A stretch of 64,000 nucleotides of DNA, from the NCBI GenBank assembly GCA_017387565.1, contig JAFOEY010000037.1, forward strand, positions 111,962-175,961, in the 5' to 3' direction. Of the stretch, positions 27,598 to 36,421 are shown piece by piece (the stretch's first letter is position 1; every line of letters starts with the position of its first letter). A model generated the notes under the pieces. The model was not told where the DNA came from, did no database searches, and saw nothing but the letters and a program-made list of their open reading frames with translations. Both the position numbers and the translations under genes were made by a program. This DNA is from Lachnospiraceae bacterium (GTDB lineage Bacteria; Bacillota; Clostridia; Lachnospirales; Lachnospiraceae).

Positions 27598-29370
27598 TCA
27601 TTCATTTTTCATATAGCATTTTGCAAGTGATTCCAACAAATTATCATCAGAGTAAATTTTATCAAAATCGTTAATTGAAAGCGTCGTAATTTGTTCGCCG
27701 TTCCACAGTGCTTTTTCACTTGTTTCATATGTTTGACGATCCACTTTTTCTCCAACTATTTCACTCACAGAACCGGTATTTTCATCACGAATAATATCAG
27801 TAACATTCACGTAATACTCATATCGAAAATCAGCATCAGAGTACTCTTCTTCCACATAATTATAAACAGCGTGCAACATTTCTATATTTGCATCGGAAGA
27901 AGTGCATGTCAAAGTATCTAAATCCCATAAATCCATTCTGGACATCTTATCGCTTACATTATCAATGATATTCGTTTCATTATCGTATGTAGAAAAGCTA
28001 TAAATATAATAATAATCACAATAAACCATGGCTTTCCTTTCTACATAACTGAAGGGTTTATAATATCCATAAAAATCATCTAGTGTTTCTTCACCCGGAG
28101 TTAGCAGAATCGCTTCCCCATCTTTATATGTGTACAAATAGTTTCTTTGGTTACATTGATCATCATAATCCAAATCCGTACACCCATGACTGAATAACAT
28201 TTCCGGAATTTGATCATCATTCAGATAGATAAAACAAACATTGGCATAGTATCGGTCCGGATTTTCATAATTAATTTCATTCATTTTATAATACTGTTTC
28301 AGAATATTTTCATAAGCCTTTAACCATGGTTGTGACAAAATATCTTCGTCAACCTGTATGTCCGAGTCCAAAGTTACAATTTTTTCTCTTTCCGCATATT
28401 CTATATCCGGCCAATTGTCCCGAATTCCGCTATTTATCTCATCTTCTATTCTTTGTCTGCAGTAATTGACTCTGATTTGAAAATCAATTAATTCCAAAAG
28501 CTGTTCATCGCTCAATGCACTATCAGGGAAATAATAAGTACAATTACTGATGCAGAAGACAATTCCTTCCCCTTTGTACTCACTCGCATTTTGTATCATC
28601 GGCATGGTTTGCTCCGGAAATTTGCCACTGTTTTTATATAACAACTTAAGAGCTTTCTGTCTTCCTAACTCATCAATGGATAATTCCCTACTGAAAAAAC
28701 TCGTTTCAGTATTTGCAGAATAATAATTTATGTAGATTTCATCAACGTCCTTCATTGTCATCTGATTTAAATAATTGACATAATAAAGTGGATTAATGGC
28801 TTTCACATATGCTTCATAATCAACATATCGTTCCAATAAATTAAATACAACTATCTGAAGTATTTCTTCATCAGACATCTCACGCTCAGGAATATATAAA
28901 ATACCATCTTCTGTTGAAAATGATATTCCTTCCCCCTGATACTCATCTTTTGAAAGAATAACGCTAACCTCTCCGACCGGTTCTACCATGTCTTTGCAAT
29001 ACAAATCATATAATTCATCAAACCGATGCTCTTCATCCCCGATCATTGCTCTGGACATACACTTTTGATCATACTTAAAAATATTTTCATATAAATCAAT
29101 TATTTCTTCATTATTCATGTTTCTGATTTTTTCCATATGGCTTATATATGCCTTCACAGATAAAATTGTACTTCCAGATAGTACAAAGAGCACAACAAAT
29201 ACAACTGCAACCTTTACTAAAGTGTTAAACTCTTTCCATTCCAAAAACCTTTTCTTACTATTATTTTCTTTTTCAACTTTTATCTGATCAATAGCATTCT
29301 GATAATCTGCCAAAACAGTATCTGATATCTGAACGTTGTCACATATTTTTTTGAACTCATCTATTTTCAT
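27598..29370 (-). CDS. probable anti-sigma factor with duplicated extracytoplasmic domain
   Basis: The ~60 N-terminal cytoplasmic residues are followed by one membrane segment (~51-72) and ~520 outside residues. The position, 14 bp after an ECF sigma gene, and the topology indicate an anti-sigma factor. The outside part contains an internal duplication: YQGEGISF...YIPEREMSDEEILQ and YKGEGIVF...YFPDSALSDEQLLE. The start was placed at the ATG seven bases after AGAGG; the upstream TTG was rejected. The C-terminal ~240 residues resemble no family known to me. Confidence 0.7.
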   Translation of the reverse strand: MKIDEFKKICDNVQISDTVLADYQNAIDQIKVEKENNSKKRFLEWKEFNTLVKVAVVFVVLFVLSGSTILSVKAYISHMEKIRNMNNEEIIDLYENIFKYDQKCMSRAMIGDEEHRFDELYDLYCKDMVEPVGEVSVILSKDEYQGEGISFSTEDGILYIPEREMSDEEILQIVVFNLLERYVDYEAYVKAINPLYYVNYLNQMTMKDVDEIYINYYSANTETSFFSRELSIDELGRQKALKLLYKNSGKFPEQTMPMIQNASEYKGEGIVFCISNCTYYFPDSALSDEQLLELIDFQIRVNYCRQRIEDEINSGIRDNWPDIEYAEREKIVTLDSDIQVDEDILSQPWLKAYENILKQYYKMNEINYENPDRYYANVCFIYLNDDQIPEMLFSHGCTDLDYDDQCNQRNYLYTYKDGEAILLTPGEETLDDFYGYYKPFSYVERKAMVYCDYYYIYSFSTYDNETNIIDNVSDKMSRMDLWDLDTLTCTSSDANIEMLHAVYNYVEEEYSDADFRYEYYVNVTDIIRDENTGSVSEIVGEKVDRQTYETSEKALWNGEQITTLSINDFDKIYSDDNLLESLAKCYMKNE

Positions 29371-29384
29371 AACCAAACCTCTTC

Positions 29385-29885
29385 CTAATTCATTTCATTT
29401 ATACTGAGAATTTGTTCCAGTTGTTTTCTTCCTCTTGTCATTCTGCTACGCACACTCATGTCTGATATATGTAACATTTCTGCAATCTCTTTTGTAGAAA
29501 AACCATCCACATAATATAACTCCATAACAATACGATTTTTTTCATTTAATCTGCGCAATACCTCTTTCCATTCATTGGAAAAATAAATATCCTCATGTGC
29601 TATCTCCGGAATCTCCTCAATGAAAACTAATTTCTTCCTATCCCTTAAAATATCCTTACATTGATTAATCAATATTCTGATCAACCATGTTTGAAAATAC
29701 TCATCATTTTTCAATTGCCCAATTTTCTGCCAACACCTAAGAACAGTTTCCTGTATTGCATCTGCAGCATCTTCTTCATTCTGCAACATTGAAATCGCTA
29801 TTCGATACATTTTTTGTAATTGAGTTTTCATCAATTGATCAAATGCATCAGGATCCTTATTTTTAGCCTCTTCAATAAGATTCAT
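29385..29885 (-). CDS. ECF-type RNA polymerase sigma factor
   Basis: This 166-residue protein has sigma-70 region 2 (DAADAIQETVLRCWQKIGQL, then FQTWLIRILINQCKD) and region 4 (IVMELYYVDGFSTKEIAEML, with a helix-turn-helix in ISDMSVRSRMTRGRKQLE). It lacks regions 1 and 3, as ECF factors do. The start is set by GGAGGTTGTA before the ATG. It heads the operon with its presumed anti-sigma factor and a lipoprotein, and probably directs envelope-stress genes including its own operon. Confidence 0.92.
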   Translation of the reverse strand: MNLIEEAKNKDPDAFDQLMKTQLQKMYRIAISMLQNEEDAADAIQETVLRCWQKIGQLKNDEYFQTWLIRILINQCKDILRDRKKLVFIEEIPEIAHEDIYFSNEWKEVLRRLNEKNRIVMELYYVDGFSTKEIAEMLHISDMSVRSRMTRGRKQLEQILSINEMN

Positions 29886-30000
29886 TACAACCTCCCTATT
29901 TCCGAATTGACATTTCATTATTAAATACAACTCAAATTAATTCTATCATTTATTTCTGTATATTAGACGATTGAAAAATGTATTATGTGACGATTGTTAA

Positions 30001-30032
30001 CAAAAAAAGCTCTCCGATTTCTCGGAAAGCTC
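30001..30032 (-). terminator. terminator of the Rieske oxidoreductase gene
   Basis: On the minus strand GAGCTTTCCG, a short loop and CGGAGAGCTTTTTTT form a stem and T run, ten bases after the stop codon. Confidence 0.85.
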
Positions 30033-30040
30033 ATAAATAC

Positions 30041-31438
30041 TTATTTCAAATTCATCTGTGCCGGATTGTCCTTTAATCTTCCGTCTTCATAATATCCGGT
30101 ACCATGGCAGGAACACTCCCATGTAGACTCCTCCGGATTCCAATCCAGCATACAGCCCATGTGGCGACATCTTCTCTCTTTTGGTGCAAACAAGCCTTTT
30201 ACAAGCCCTGCCACACTCTCCCATACATCTATCAGAAAATTTTTGATACCTGCCAGGAAAAGAATTCTCTGAGGTGAAAAAATATTTTTCTCTACCTCAG
30301 TGGTTTGGCAAATATGATTGCTGATGATTTGTGCAGCAATCATGGACGATGTCATACCCCACTTTTTAAAACCCGTTGCCACATACCAATTCTTCCGAAA
30401 TACAGAATACTTTCCGATAAAAGGAATGTCATCATGAGGCATACAGTCCTGGGCAGACCATTCACATGCAATATCAGCGTCAGGATAATATAACTTTGCC
30501 TGTTCACGCAGAAATGAATACCCAAACAATTCATTTTTCTTTTGCTTACATTTACATTTTCCGGTTCTGTGACCGCCACCGCCAAGCAACAAAAAATCTC
30601 CGGCACTTCTTAAGGACAATCCGCCTTTATCAATGCCGTAATACATTCCGCTTAACTGCTCCTGGTCTGCAAGAGCAAGTACATAGCTTCTTTCCTGATG
30701 CTGTCGCAGAAAATAAAAGCCGGGAACATTTGTAATCGGATAATGCGTTGCAAAAATAATATGATCAGCCTCAATCTGCCCCTTGTCTGTATACACCATA
30801 TTCTTTTTTACCGATAAAACTTTGGTATGCTCATATACCACCAGTTCTTTCGCCAGATGTGCTATAAACTCCAACGGATGAAATTGTGCCTGATTTGGAA
30901 AACAAACCTCAGCTTTTATTGCAAAAGGAAGCTCCTTAATCTGTCTCACTTTTTCATCAGCAGAAGCCATACTCATTCGGTTGCCATCAATCCAAACGGC
31001 ATCTATCCCCAGAGAACGGGCAGCTTCCATTTCTTTCCGCAATTTCTCAATACCATCTTCGGAAACGGTATATAAAAAGGCCGGTTTCTTTTCAAACTGA
31101 CAGGAAATATTCTCTGCCTTGATTATTTTTTCAAACAAATGAATCGCATGCTCATTCGCTTCGGCATACAAGCGTGCCTGCTTTCTTCCAACCAGACGAA
31201 TCATTCTATCATAAAACAAACCGTGCTGACTTGTGATTTTGGCTGTAGTATTGCCTGTCTGTCCACCGGCAATCCGATCCGCTTCCACCACAATCACTTC
31301 CTGCCCTTTTCTTTGCAAAAACCAGGCAGTAAGAATACCCGCCATACCGGCACCGATAACAACATTTTGAACTTTTAAATTGCCGGGCAGTGCAGGTCTT
31401 TTTGGCAATTCAACTTCTGATTTCCAAATAGATTTCAT
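30041..31438 (-). CDS. FAD-dependent oxidoreductase with C-terminal Rieske 2Fe-2S domain
   Basis: The N-terminus has the FAD-binding GAGMAG motif (~29-34) of the DAO (glycine/D-amino acid oxidase) superfamily with the acidic VVEAD end of the second strand. The C-terminal ~60 residues bind a Rieske cluster through CRHMGC and CSCHG. This architecture is widespread in Firmicutes with an unsettled role, possibly amine oxidation linked to electron transfer. The start at MKSIWKSEVE has GGAGAG upstream; length 465. It seems monocistronic. Confidence 0.9.
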   Translation of the reverse strand: MKSIWKSEVELPKRPALPGNLKVQNVVIGAGMAGILTAWFLQRKGQEVIVVEADRIAGGQTGNTTAKITSQHGLFYDRMIRLVGRKQARLYAEANEHAIHLFEKIIKAENISCQFEKKPAFLYTVSEDGIEKLRKEMEAARSLGIDAVWIDGNRMSMASADEKVRQIKELPFAIKAEVCFPNQAQFHPLEFIAHLAKELVVYEHTKVLSVKKNMVYTDKGQIEADHIIFATHYPITNVPGFYFLRQHQERSYVLALADQEQLSGMYYGIDKGGLSLRSAGDFLLLGGGGHRTGKCKCKQKKNELFGYSFLREQAKLYYPDADIACEWSAQDCMPHDDIPFIGKYSVFRKNWYVATGFKKWGMTSSMIAAQIISNHICQTTEVEKNIFSPQRILFLAGIKNFLIDVWESVAGLVKGLFAPKERRCRHMGCMLDWNPEESTWECSCHGTGYYEDGRLKDNPAQMNLK

Positions 31439-31502
31439 AGAAATACTCTCCTTTATACGTAGTATTTCCAAATTGGGAGATTATATGTTTAGGAGTGGAT
31501 TA

Positions 31503-32798
31503 TCAGACCGGCAGATAATCTTTTGCCTCCACACTCCTGCTCTCAACAATTCTCTTTTTTATATTTTCTGCCTTAACAAACCCTTCCTGTATAAGCTGTT
31601 CACATGCTTTTTCCAACGCAACAAAAAATGTATCCGCTAACCGGTCAAAATGCTTCATGGCGACATTTTCACCTAATCCTATATTCCTTGCCTCCTGCCG
31701 AAATGATTCTCTTGTAATCTTTCCAATATCGTATTCCTGTCCAATGCTAAACGCCATATTTCTTGTACTGCTTTTGTATATGACTGTGCTAACAATATCA
31801 TATGCTGGTGCAAGCCGTATGGATTGTAAATCCTCTCCGTATAGAAGGGATACATTCTTAATATGATTATCTGTATTCCCTATCAGATAATTAAACACAC
31901 AAATATCCCAAAGCTTTAATTGGTCTGCTATTGGCTCAGAGGAGTACTGCCTTAAAATATCAAACATTTTCTTCAGATATCCTGCATTTTCATGCTCGTA
32001 TTTATTGATAGCAGCAATTCCCATTGCCTGAGAAAAATCTTCCTGATGCAACCGATAAGGCACAGCAAATCCATTTATCTTCTTTGCATTTTCTTTCTGA
32101 ACACGGTCATATCTTCTAGTTGCAAACAAAACATCCTCATCACGCCCAGTTCCTACATTGATTACAAAGCTATCCGGTATTTCAATCCCCATATTTTTAG
32201 CGGTCATTAGGCATAACTGCTCATTTGTTACGATTCCATCCAACCTTACATGACTTTGTTTAACAATATGTGTACTCGGTGCAGAACCAATTGGCAAATA
32301 CCAGTCCTTTAGGGCCTCATCATAATATAAACCCACTTTGCCGGATGCCCCCGTCAAAGATAGATGTGATTTGGTAACCAATTCTGCCGCTTCTGCCGCC
32401 CCCTCTTTTGCTAATTGTTTTACCTCATCTACCGTTAACTTCTTATAGGCTTCCTCTGTCGCCTCTTTTTCCTCATCCACAATCCGAATTGCACCCAGGC
32501 ATTCTTTTCCCAAACCAGATAACAATGCCAGATAATCATTTTCGTCGGCATGCATCCAACCTGCCACACATCTTCTTGTAAATCCCTCCGGCAACAAACC
32601 TTCAAAAAAATTTCTGGTATCTTTAGGAGAAAATGCTTCACCCGAAAATGGCAAATGAATGGAAATAGGCTTATTCCCAGATTCCATATAATATTCCTTG
32701 GCATAAGAAAAACAGGAATCCTCCACACTTTCTCCACAAATATCCCCTACATAGGTTTGTGTGCCTTTTATTTCAATCCATACATGCAGTTGTTTCAT
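31503..32798 (-). CDS. hipA: HipA-family serine/threonine kinase toxin
   Basis: This 431-residue protein has the HipA N-terminal domain (FFEGLLPEGFTRR) and the kinase core: Gly-rich loop SLTGASGKVG containing the usual autophosphorylated Ser, ATP-binding Lys in HIVKQSH, catalytic Asp in LIGNTDNHIKN and metal-binding Asp in APAYDIV. HipA kinases phosphorylate aminoacyl-tRNA synthetases or similar targets and stop translation, giving persistence. The gene follows hipB by four bases; AGAGGGGAT lies before its ATG. Confidence 0.93.
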   Translation of the reverse strand: MKQLHVWIEIKGTQTYVGDICGESVEDSCFSYAKEYYMESGNKPISIHLPFSGEAFSPKDTRNFFEGLLPEGFTRRCVAGWMHADENDYLALLSGLGKECLGAIRIVDEEKEATEEAYKKLTVDEVKQLAKEGAAEAAELVTKSHLSLTGASGKVGLYYDEALKDWYLPIGSAPSTHIVKQSHVRLDGIVTNEQLCLMTAKNMGIEIPDSFVINVGTGRDEDVLFATRRYDRVQKENAKKINGFAVPYRLHQEDFSQAMGIAAINKYEHENAGYLKKMFDILRQYSSEPIADQLKLWDICVFNYLIGNTDNHIKNVSLLYGEDLQSIRLAPAYDIVSTVIYKSSTRNMAFSIGQEYDIGKITRESFRQEARNIGLGENVAMKHFDRLADTFFVALEKACEQLIQEGFVKAENIKKRIVESRSVEAKDYLPV

Positions 32799-32802
32799 CA
32801 GA

Positions 32803-33015
32803 TTATCCCCTCTTTTCTACCAATAAATCCATCCCAAGTAAATTGATGAGGTCAATTGCTTTTCCAATTTCTGCCGTCGCCTTGCCCCTCTCCAAATCAG
32901 AAATGAAACTCACACTGAATCCCGTAAATTCTGCCAGATATGCCTGTGTATAATTTAATTCTTTTCTTCTAATCCGAATTGCCTCTCCTAATGACTTTGA
33001 ATCTGTAATCTTCAT
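32803..33015 (-). CDS. hipB: HipB-family antitoxin / repressor
   Basis: This 70-residue XRE-type helix-turn-helix protein (IRRKELNYTQAYLAEFTGFS, then VSFISDLERGKATAE) matches HipB. It neutralises HipA and represses the operon through palindromes. AAAGGA precedes the ATG chosen here; the longer frame runs through an operator and was rejected. Three copies of CCGTACGG lie directly upstream. Confidence 0.92.
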   Translation of the reverse strand: MKITDSKSLGEAIRIRRKELNYTQAYLAEFTGFSVSFISDLERGKATAEIGKAIDLINLLGMDLLVEKRG

Positions 33016-33035
33016 AAAAACATTCCTTTTATTTG

Positions 33036-33128
33036 CCGTACGGCTCAATTTGTTTTTTTGCACAAAAAAAGTCCGTACGGCTTAATTTGATAATCTCGAT
33101 TATACATTACGCCGTACGGCTAAGTCAA
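33036..33128 (-). promoter_or_regulatory. hipBA promoter with three CCGTACGG operators
   Basis: TTGACT (33123-33128), an 18-base spacer and TATAAT (33099-33104) form the minus-strand promoter. The palindrome GCCGTACGGC occurs at 33112-33119 (core) inside the spacer, and the core CCGTACGG again at 33073-33080 and 33036-33043. The copies are spaced 37 and 39 bp apart, and each is flanked by a T/C/A-TAA-type tail. This is the expected arrangement for cooperative HipB binding. Confidence 0.85.
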
Positions 33129-33500
33129 TTTATTTTTATAATTCGTTCGACCTTCGTTGATTAGTATCTGGGGGGGCGAACGAAAATAAGGGGATATGAG
33201 GTGTGATACACATTCCTATTCCTCGTACTCAATTCGAAAGAAATCAAGGTAAGCTTTATACTTATCCTGTGCCGCCAGACAGGTATCTGTCAAATATCCC
33301 TTTTCCTGATTCCATTGGCTACATAATAAGTTCGACCACTTCCCTCTTCTTTCTTAACAAGGACATCAACAAAGCGGACTATCGCACCATCTTGAGACAT
33401 TATTTTCATTGTAAATTCGCCAGTTTTTTTCTTCATAAAATTCTGCCGTATCATAAGGATGCGGAGAGGGCAGTACAGGTAAAACAGATTAAGGGACGGT
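33129..33500 (-). other. non-coding or decayed stretch between hipBA and rloB
   Basis: No intact gene is seen. The minus strand holds short overlapping pieces in different frames, such as YDTAEFYEEKNWRIYNENN, FVDVLVKKEEGSGRTYYVAN and YLTDTCLAAQDKYKAYLDFF, each ending in a stop after tens of codons. They may be the frameshifted remains of one small gene; I cannot name the family. The plus-strand frame across the same region has no ribosome binding site. Confidence 0.35.
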
Positions 33501-33541
33501 AAAAAAAGTGCAAGTGAAATCTAGCAATTCACTTGCACTTA
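33501..33541 (-). terminator. terminator of the rloAB operon
   Basis: AAGTGCAAGTGAA and TTCACTTGCACTT form a perfect 13-bp stem, followed on the minus strand by TTTTTTT. It lies ~30 bases after the RloB stop codon. Confidence 0.88.
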
Positions 33542-33572
33542 CTTTATATCTTATCCTTTACAATGTAATCTT

Positions 33573-34253
33573 TTATTCTAAATATGCTTTCAAAGATTCC
33601 ACTAATTTATGCACCATTGTTCCTGGATCATATTGCGATGGTCTGTGTCCGCCTTTTTCAAATTCAGCCATTCTACGTTTTGCATGCTTTATGGCAACAT
33701 TTACCCCATCATATATATCTACCATGTTATATATATCTTCATAATTCTTTTGGTATGTCCCATCACCTAAATTATTTTTCTTGAAAATCTCATCTAGTTT
33801 ATCATTCCATTGATGTCTATGCAATGCAGAATCACTGTAATAAAAATGCAGATATAACCAATATTCAAAAGATTGATTACTCCAAGCCACATTATATCCT
33901 CTATTTATAGCCTCTTGTATTGCTTGATCAAAGTCATCAAAATCATCTTTATCAAAAACAATCCATACATTTTGATAGATAATTTTTGCATCCTTTATAA
34001 TCTGATCTGCTACCTCAACAAGTCTAGTCGTGGAACAACCTTCACCATGTACATCAATAAGCGGTTGCTCAATAATATCCACTACGCCACCTACCTTTTC
34101 TTGTATAAGTTTTTGCATACCTTTAAAATATAATGGCTCGGTACGTTCACCTTCTGTAACAATTAGATAAGAATTTGCTTTGGTAGTTTTGTATTCATGC
34201 TTCCTTTGAGTTCTAGCTTCTCGTCTCTTTTTAAATAAATCATCCGAACCCAT
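33573..34253 (-). CDS. RloB/AbiLii-like TOPRIM-type defence protein
   Basis: This 226-residue protein matches the RloB family. A TOPRIM-like active site is suggested by E34 in VTEGERTEP and D101/D103 in VFDKDD. RloA-RloB pairs are known from restriction loci, and the lactococcal AbiL abortive-infection system is the same pair. Its ATG directly follows the stop codon of the ATPase gene (TAAATG), so the two are translationally coupled. Likely role: nuclease or effector activated by RloA during phage infection (inference). Confidence 0.85.
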   Translation of the reverse strand: MGSDDLFKKRREARTQRKHEYKTTKANSYLIVTEGERTEPLYFKGMQKLIQEKVGGVVDIIEQPLIDVHGEGCSTTRLVEVADQIIKDAKIIYQNVWIVFDKDDFDDFDQAIQEAINRGYNVAWSNQSFEYWLYLHFYYSDSALHRHQWNDKLDEIFKKNNLGDGTYQKNYEDIYNMVDIYDGVNVAIKHAKRRMAEFEKGGHRPSQYDPGTMVHKLVESLKAYLE

Positions 34254-35447
34254 TTACTTACCTTCTTTCATGCTGAATTCTTTTAACCACGGAATTCCGC
34301 CATATACCCCAGCCAAATAATCTCTTTCAAATGAAGCATCTGACCTCACTTTAAAATCTGATAAAGCAGACAATTCTGAGTATCCAAATTCATCTTTTTG
34401 TACAAACCAAATCTGATCTCTTCTAAAAAATTTTTTATCCAAGAGAGTAGTATCATGTGTTGTGTAAATCAGCTGAGCCTGTGAATCATTTTCATAAAAC
34501 AAATCAATAATAAATTTCAACAAAAGAGGATGTAGTTTGATATTCAATTCATCTACAAAAATTGATTTATCATAAAGAATAGCTGTACGCGCATAAATGA
34601 ATAGCATAATACTTTTAATAGTTCCTTCTGATTCAAAAAACAAGTCCAGAGGATGCAATTCGCCATCTTTTCCCATGTGATAGGTTACAAACTTAATTTC
34701 TTTGTCACTATCGTCATATTCAATATCTCTAATGCCTGTATCGATAGCAGACAAAAAATCTACCAATGCACTTTTTTCTTGATCAATTAATTTAGGTAAG
34801 AGTGCCTCTAAAAGTCTTGTATCCTCGCAAAAATTTGTTGGAACAACTAATGTATCCATCACACCAGCATAAACAACCTTAAAAATACTAGATTTCATTT
34901 TTAACTTATTGAAAAAAGTTAAAACCAAAGTCTCAACCGGAATTTGTTCCTTATATACATCACATTCTTTTCTTACACTTGAACCGAATTCAACTTTTTC
35001 TGTCGTACGTTCAAAAATTGTTGAAGTTCTCTTGGTCTGTAGATTTTTTCTATATAACCACTCCGTAACAATGCAATTTGCATTATACTCGAATCCATAC
35101 TTATATTCATAATCTCCTAAAATCTGTACAATCTGGAATTCCGAATTTTCCTCTTCACTATCGAACGAAAATGGCTGATAAAATGTTTTAATAGCTGTTG
35201 CTTCACCATCTTCAACATTATTTAATGACTCCGCAATAATTCTTTGAAAATAAGTCATCGCCATATAAATATTTGATTTCCCACTTGCATTTGCACCATA
35301 AATTGCAGCGACCCTAAGATACTTTTCTTTTGTTCCATAGTCTATTAAATTGCATTGATGCTCCTTATACGCATTAATTGCTGTCAAATCTAAAATTGTC
35401 TCTTCCTTAAATGACAAAACATTTTTTAACATAAATTGCACTAACAT
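34254..35447 (-). CDS. RloA/AbiLi-like AAA ATPase
   Basis: This 397-residue ABC/SMC-type AAA ATPase has Walker A in YGANASGKSN (50-59) and an acidic Walker B in SIFVDELN near residue 300, followed by the HPLL and TTHDT switch motifs. It is the sensor/motor half of RloAB (AbiL-like) phage defence. AGGAGG lies nine bases before the ATG, and a good promoter lies 27-55 bases upstream. An IS21 element is inserted ~60 bp upstream of the promoter, leaving it intact. Confidence 0.87.
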   Translation of the reverse strand: MLVQFMLKNVLSFKEETILDLTAINAYKEHQCNLIDYGTKEKYLRVAAIYGANASGKSNIYMAMTYFQRIIAESLNNVEDGEATAIKTFYQPFSFDSEEENSEFQIVQILGDYEYKYGFEYNANCIVTEWLYRKNLQTKRTSTIFERTTEKVEFGSSVRKECDVYKEQIPVETLVLTFFNKLKMKSSIFKVVYAGVMDTLVVPTNFCEDTRLLEALLPKLIDQEKSALVDFLSAIDTGIRDIEYDDSDKEIKFVTYHMGKDGELHPLDLFFESEGTIKSIMLFIYARTAILYDKSIFVDELNIKLHPLLLKFIIDLFYENDSQAQLIYTTHDTTLLDKKFFRRDQIWFVQKDEFGYSELSALSDFKVRSDASFERDYLAGVYGGIPWLKEFSMKEGK

Positions 35448-35473
35448 ATCACAGCACCTCCTAGATAATATAT

Positions 35474-35502
35474 AATATATCTTTTTTTGAATTCTACGTC
35501 AA
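35474..35502 (-). promoter_or_regulatory. rloAB promoter
   Basis: TTGACG (35497-35502), a 17-base spacer and TATATT (35474-35479) on the minus strand precede the RloA ribosome binding site. Confidence 0.65.
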
Positions 35503-35555
35503 TATTTTTGTGCTTTTTTCACAATTTTATTCATATAGAATTAGTTTTTTACATT

Positions 35556-35562
35556 TTATCCA
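35556..35562. repeat. IS21 target site duplication, left copy
   Basis: TTATCCA directly abuts the left end of the insertion sequence and recurs at 38199-38205, directly after its right end. Confidence 0.9.
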
Positions 35563-35644
35563 TGAATATTACGTTGCGGCGGAGCCGCCTGTCCGGCGTG
35601 GCGAGAGCCACCTTTCCGGACAAACAGAGCCACCTTGTTATTAA

Positions 35645-36421
35645 CTACTGTATCATGTTTTGATCTATACCATAGACCTCCCTCATGGATATGTCCTTTG
35701 ATGGATCAATGCTTTCGATATTGATTTTGTATGCGTCATATATGATTCGATCCATGATGGCATCTGCCAGTGGGTTATCATCACCACCCAGGCGGTCGTA
35801 CCATCCTTCTTCTCTGAACTGGGAACAAAAGATAGTGGAAGACTTTTTCCTGCGCTTATGTATCAGTTCAAAGAGATTCTTGGATTCTGATTCATTAAGT
35901 TTTAGCAACAGCCATTCATCAATGATGAGCAGCAAGGGTTTGGTATATTTTGAAAGCACTTTTGTAAATGTACCATCATTTCTGGCAGCTTCCAAATCAA
36001 GAAGCAGGTCAGGAAGACGAACATATTTTACTGTGTAATACTGCTTGCAGGCTTCCATGCCGAAAGCACAGGCCATGTATGTCTTGCCGCTTCCGGTTGC
36101 ACCGGTAATAAAGATGTTCCGGTACTCTGCAATGTATTCGCAGGTGGCAAGGCGGTTAATAAGTGCTTTATTGAGCTTTCGCCCTGAACGATAGTCAATG
36201 CCGGCAATACAGGCATCAGGTTGTTCAAGTTCGGCGTTGCGTATAATACGTTTTAAACGATTGTTTTTGCGGCTGGTATATTCGACGTCAACCAGCATAC
36301 CAAAACGATCTTCGAAGGAAATATCCTTCATAGAGTTGTCATCCATTTGTATACGGAATGCATCTGCCATAGCTGTGAGACGCATTTCAATAAGTTTGTC
36401 TGCTGTACTTTGATTAATCAT
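35645..36421 (-). CDS. istB: IS21 family transposition helper ATPase IstB
   Basis: This 258-residue AAA+ ATPase has Walker A GATGSGKT near residue 105 and Walker B LLLIIDEW. IstB assists the IstA transposase in target selection. The ATG has AGGAGGTAAG upstream and overlaps the end of istA by 8 bp. The longer upstream start was rejected. Ends with the usual C-terminal SMREVYG motif. Confidence 0.95.
   Translation of the reverse strand: MINQSTADKLIEMRLTAMADAFRIQMDDNSMKDISFEDRFGMLVDVEYTSRKNNRLKRIIRNAELEQPDACIAGIDYRSGRKLNKALINRLATCEYIAEYRNIFITGATGSGKTYMACAFGMEACKQYYTVKYVRLPDLLLDLEAARNDGTFTKVLSKYTKPLLLIIDEWLLLKLNESESKNLFELIHKRRKKSSTIFCSQFREEGWYDRLGGDDNPLADAIMDRIIYDAYKINIESIDPSKDISMREVYGIDQNMIQ

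Noticed and set aside
33203-33502. Plus-strand 99-residue protein next to hipB
   Set aside because: No ribosome binding site, odd composition, and antisense to frames that look more protein-like; probably a shadow.
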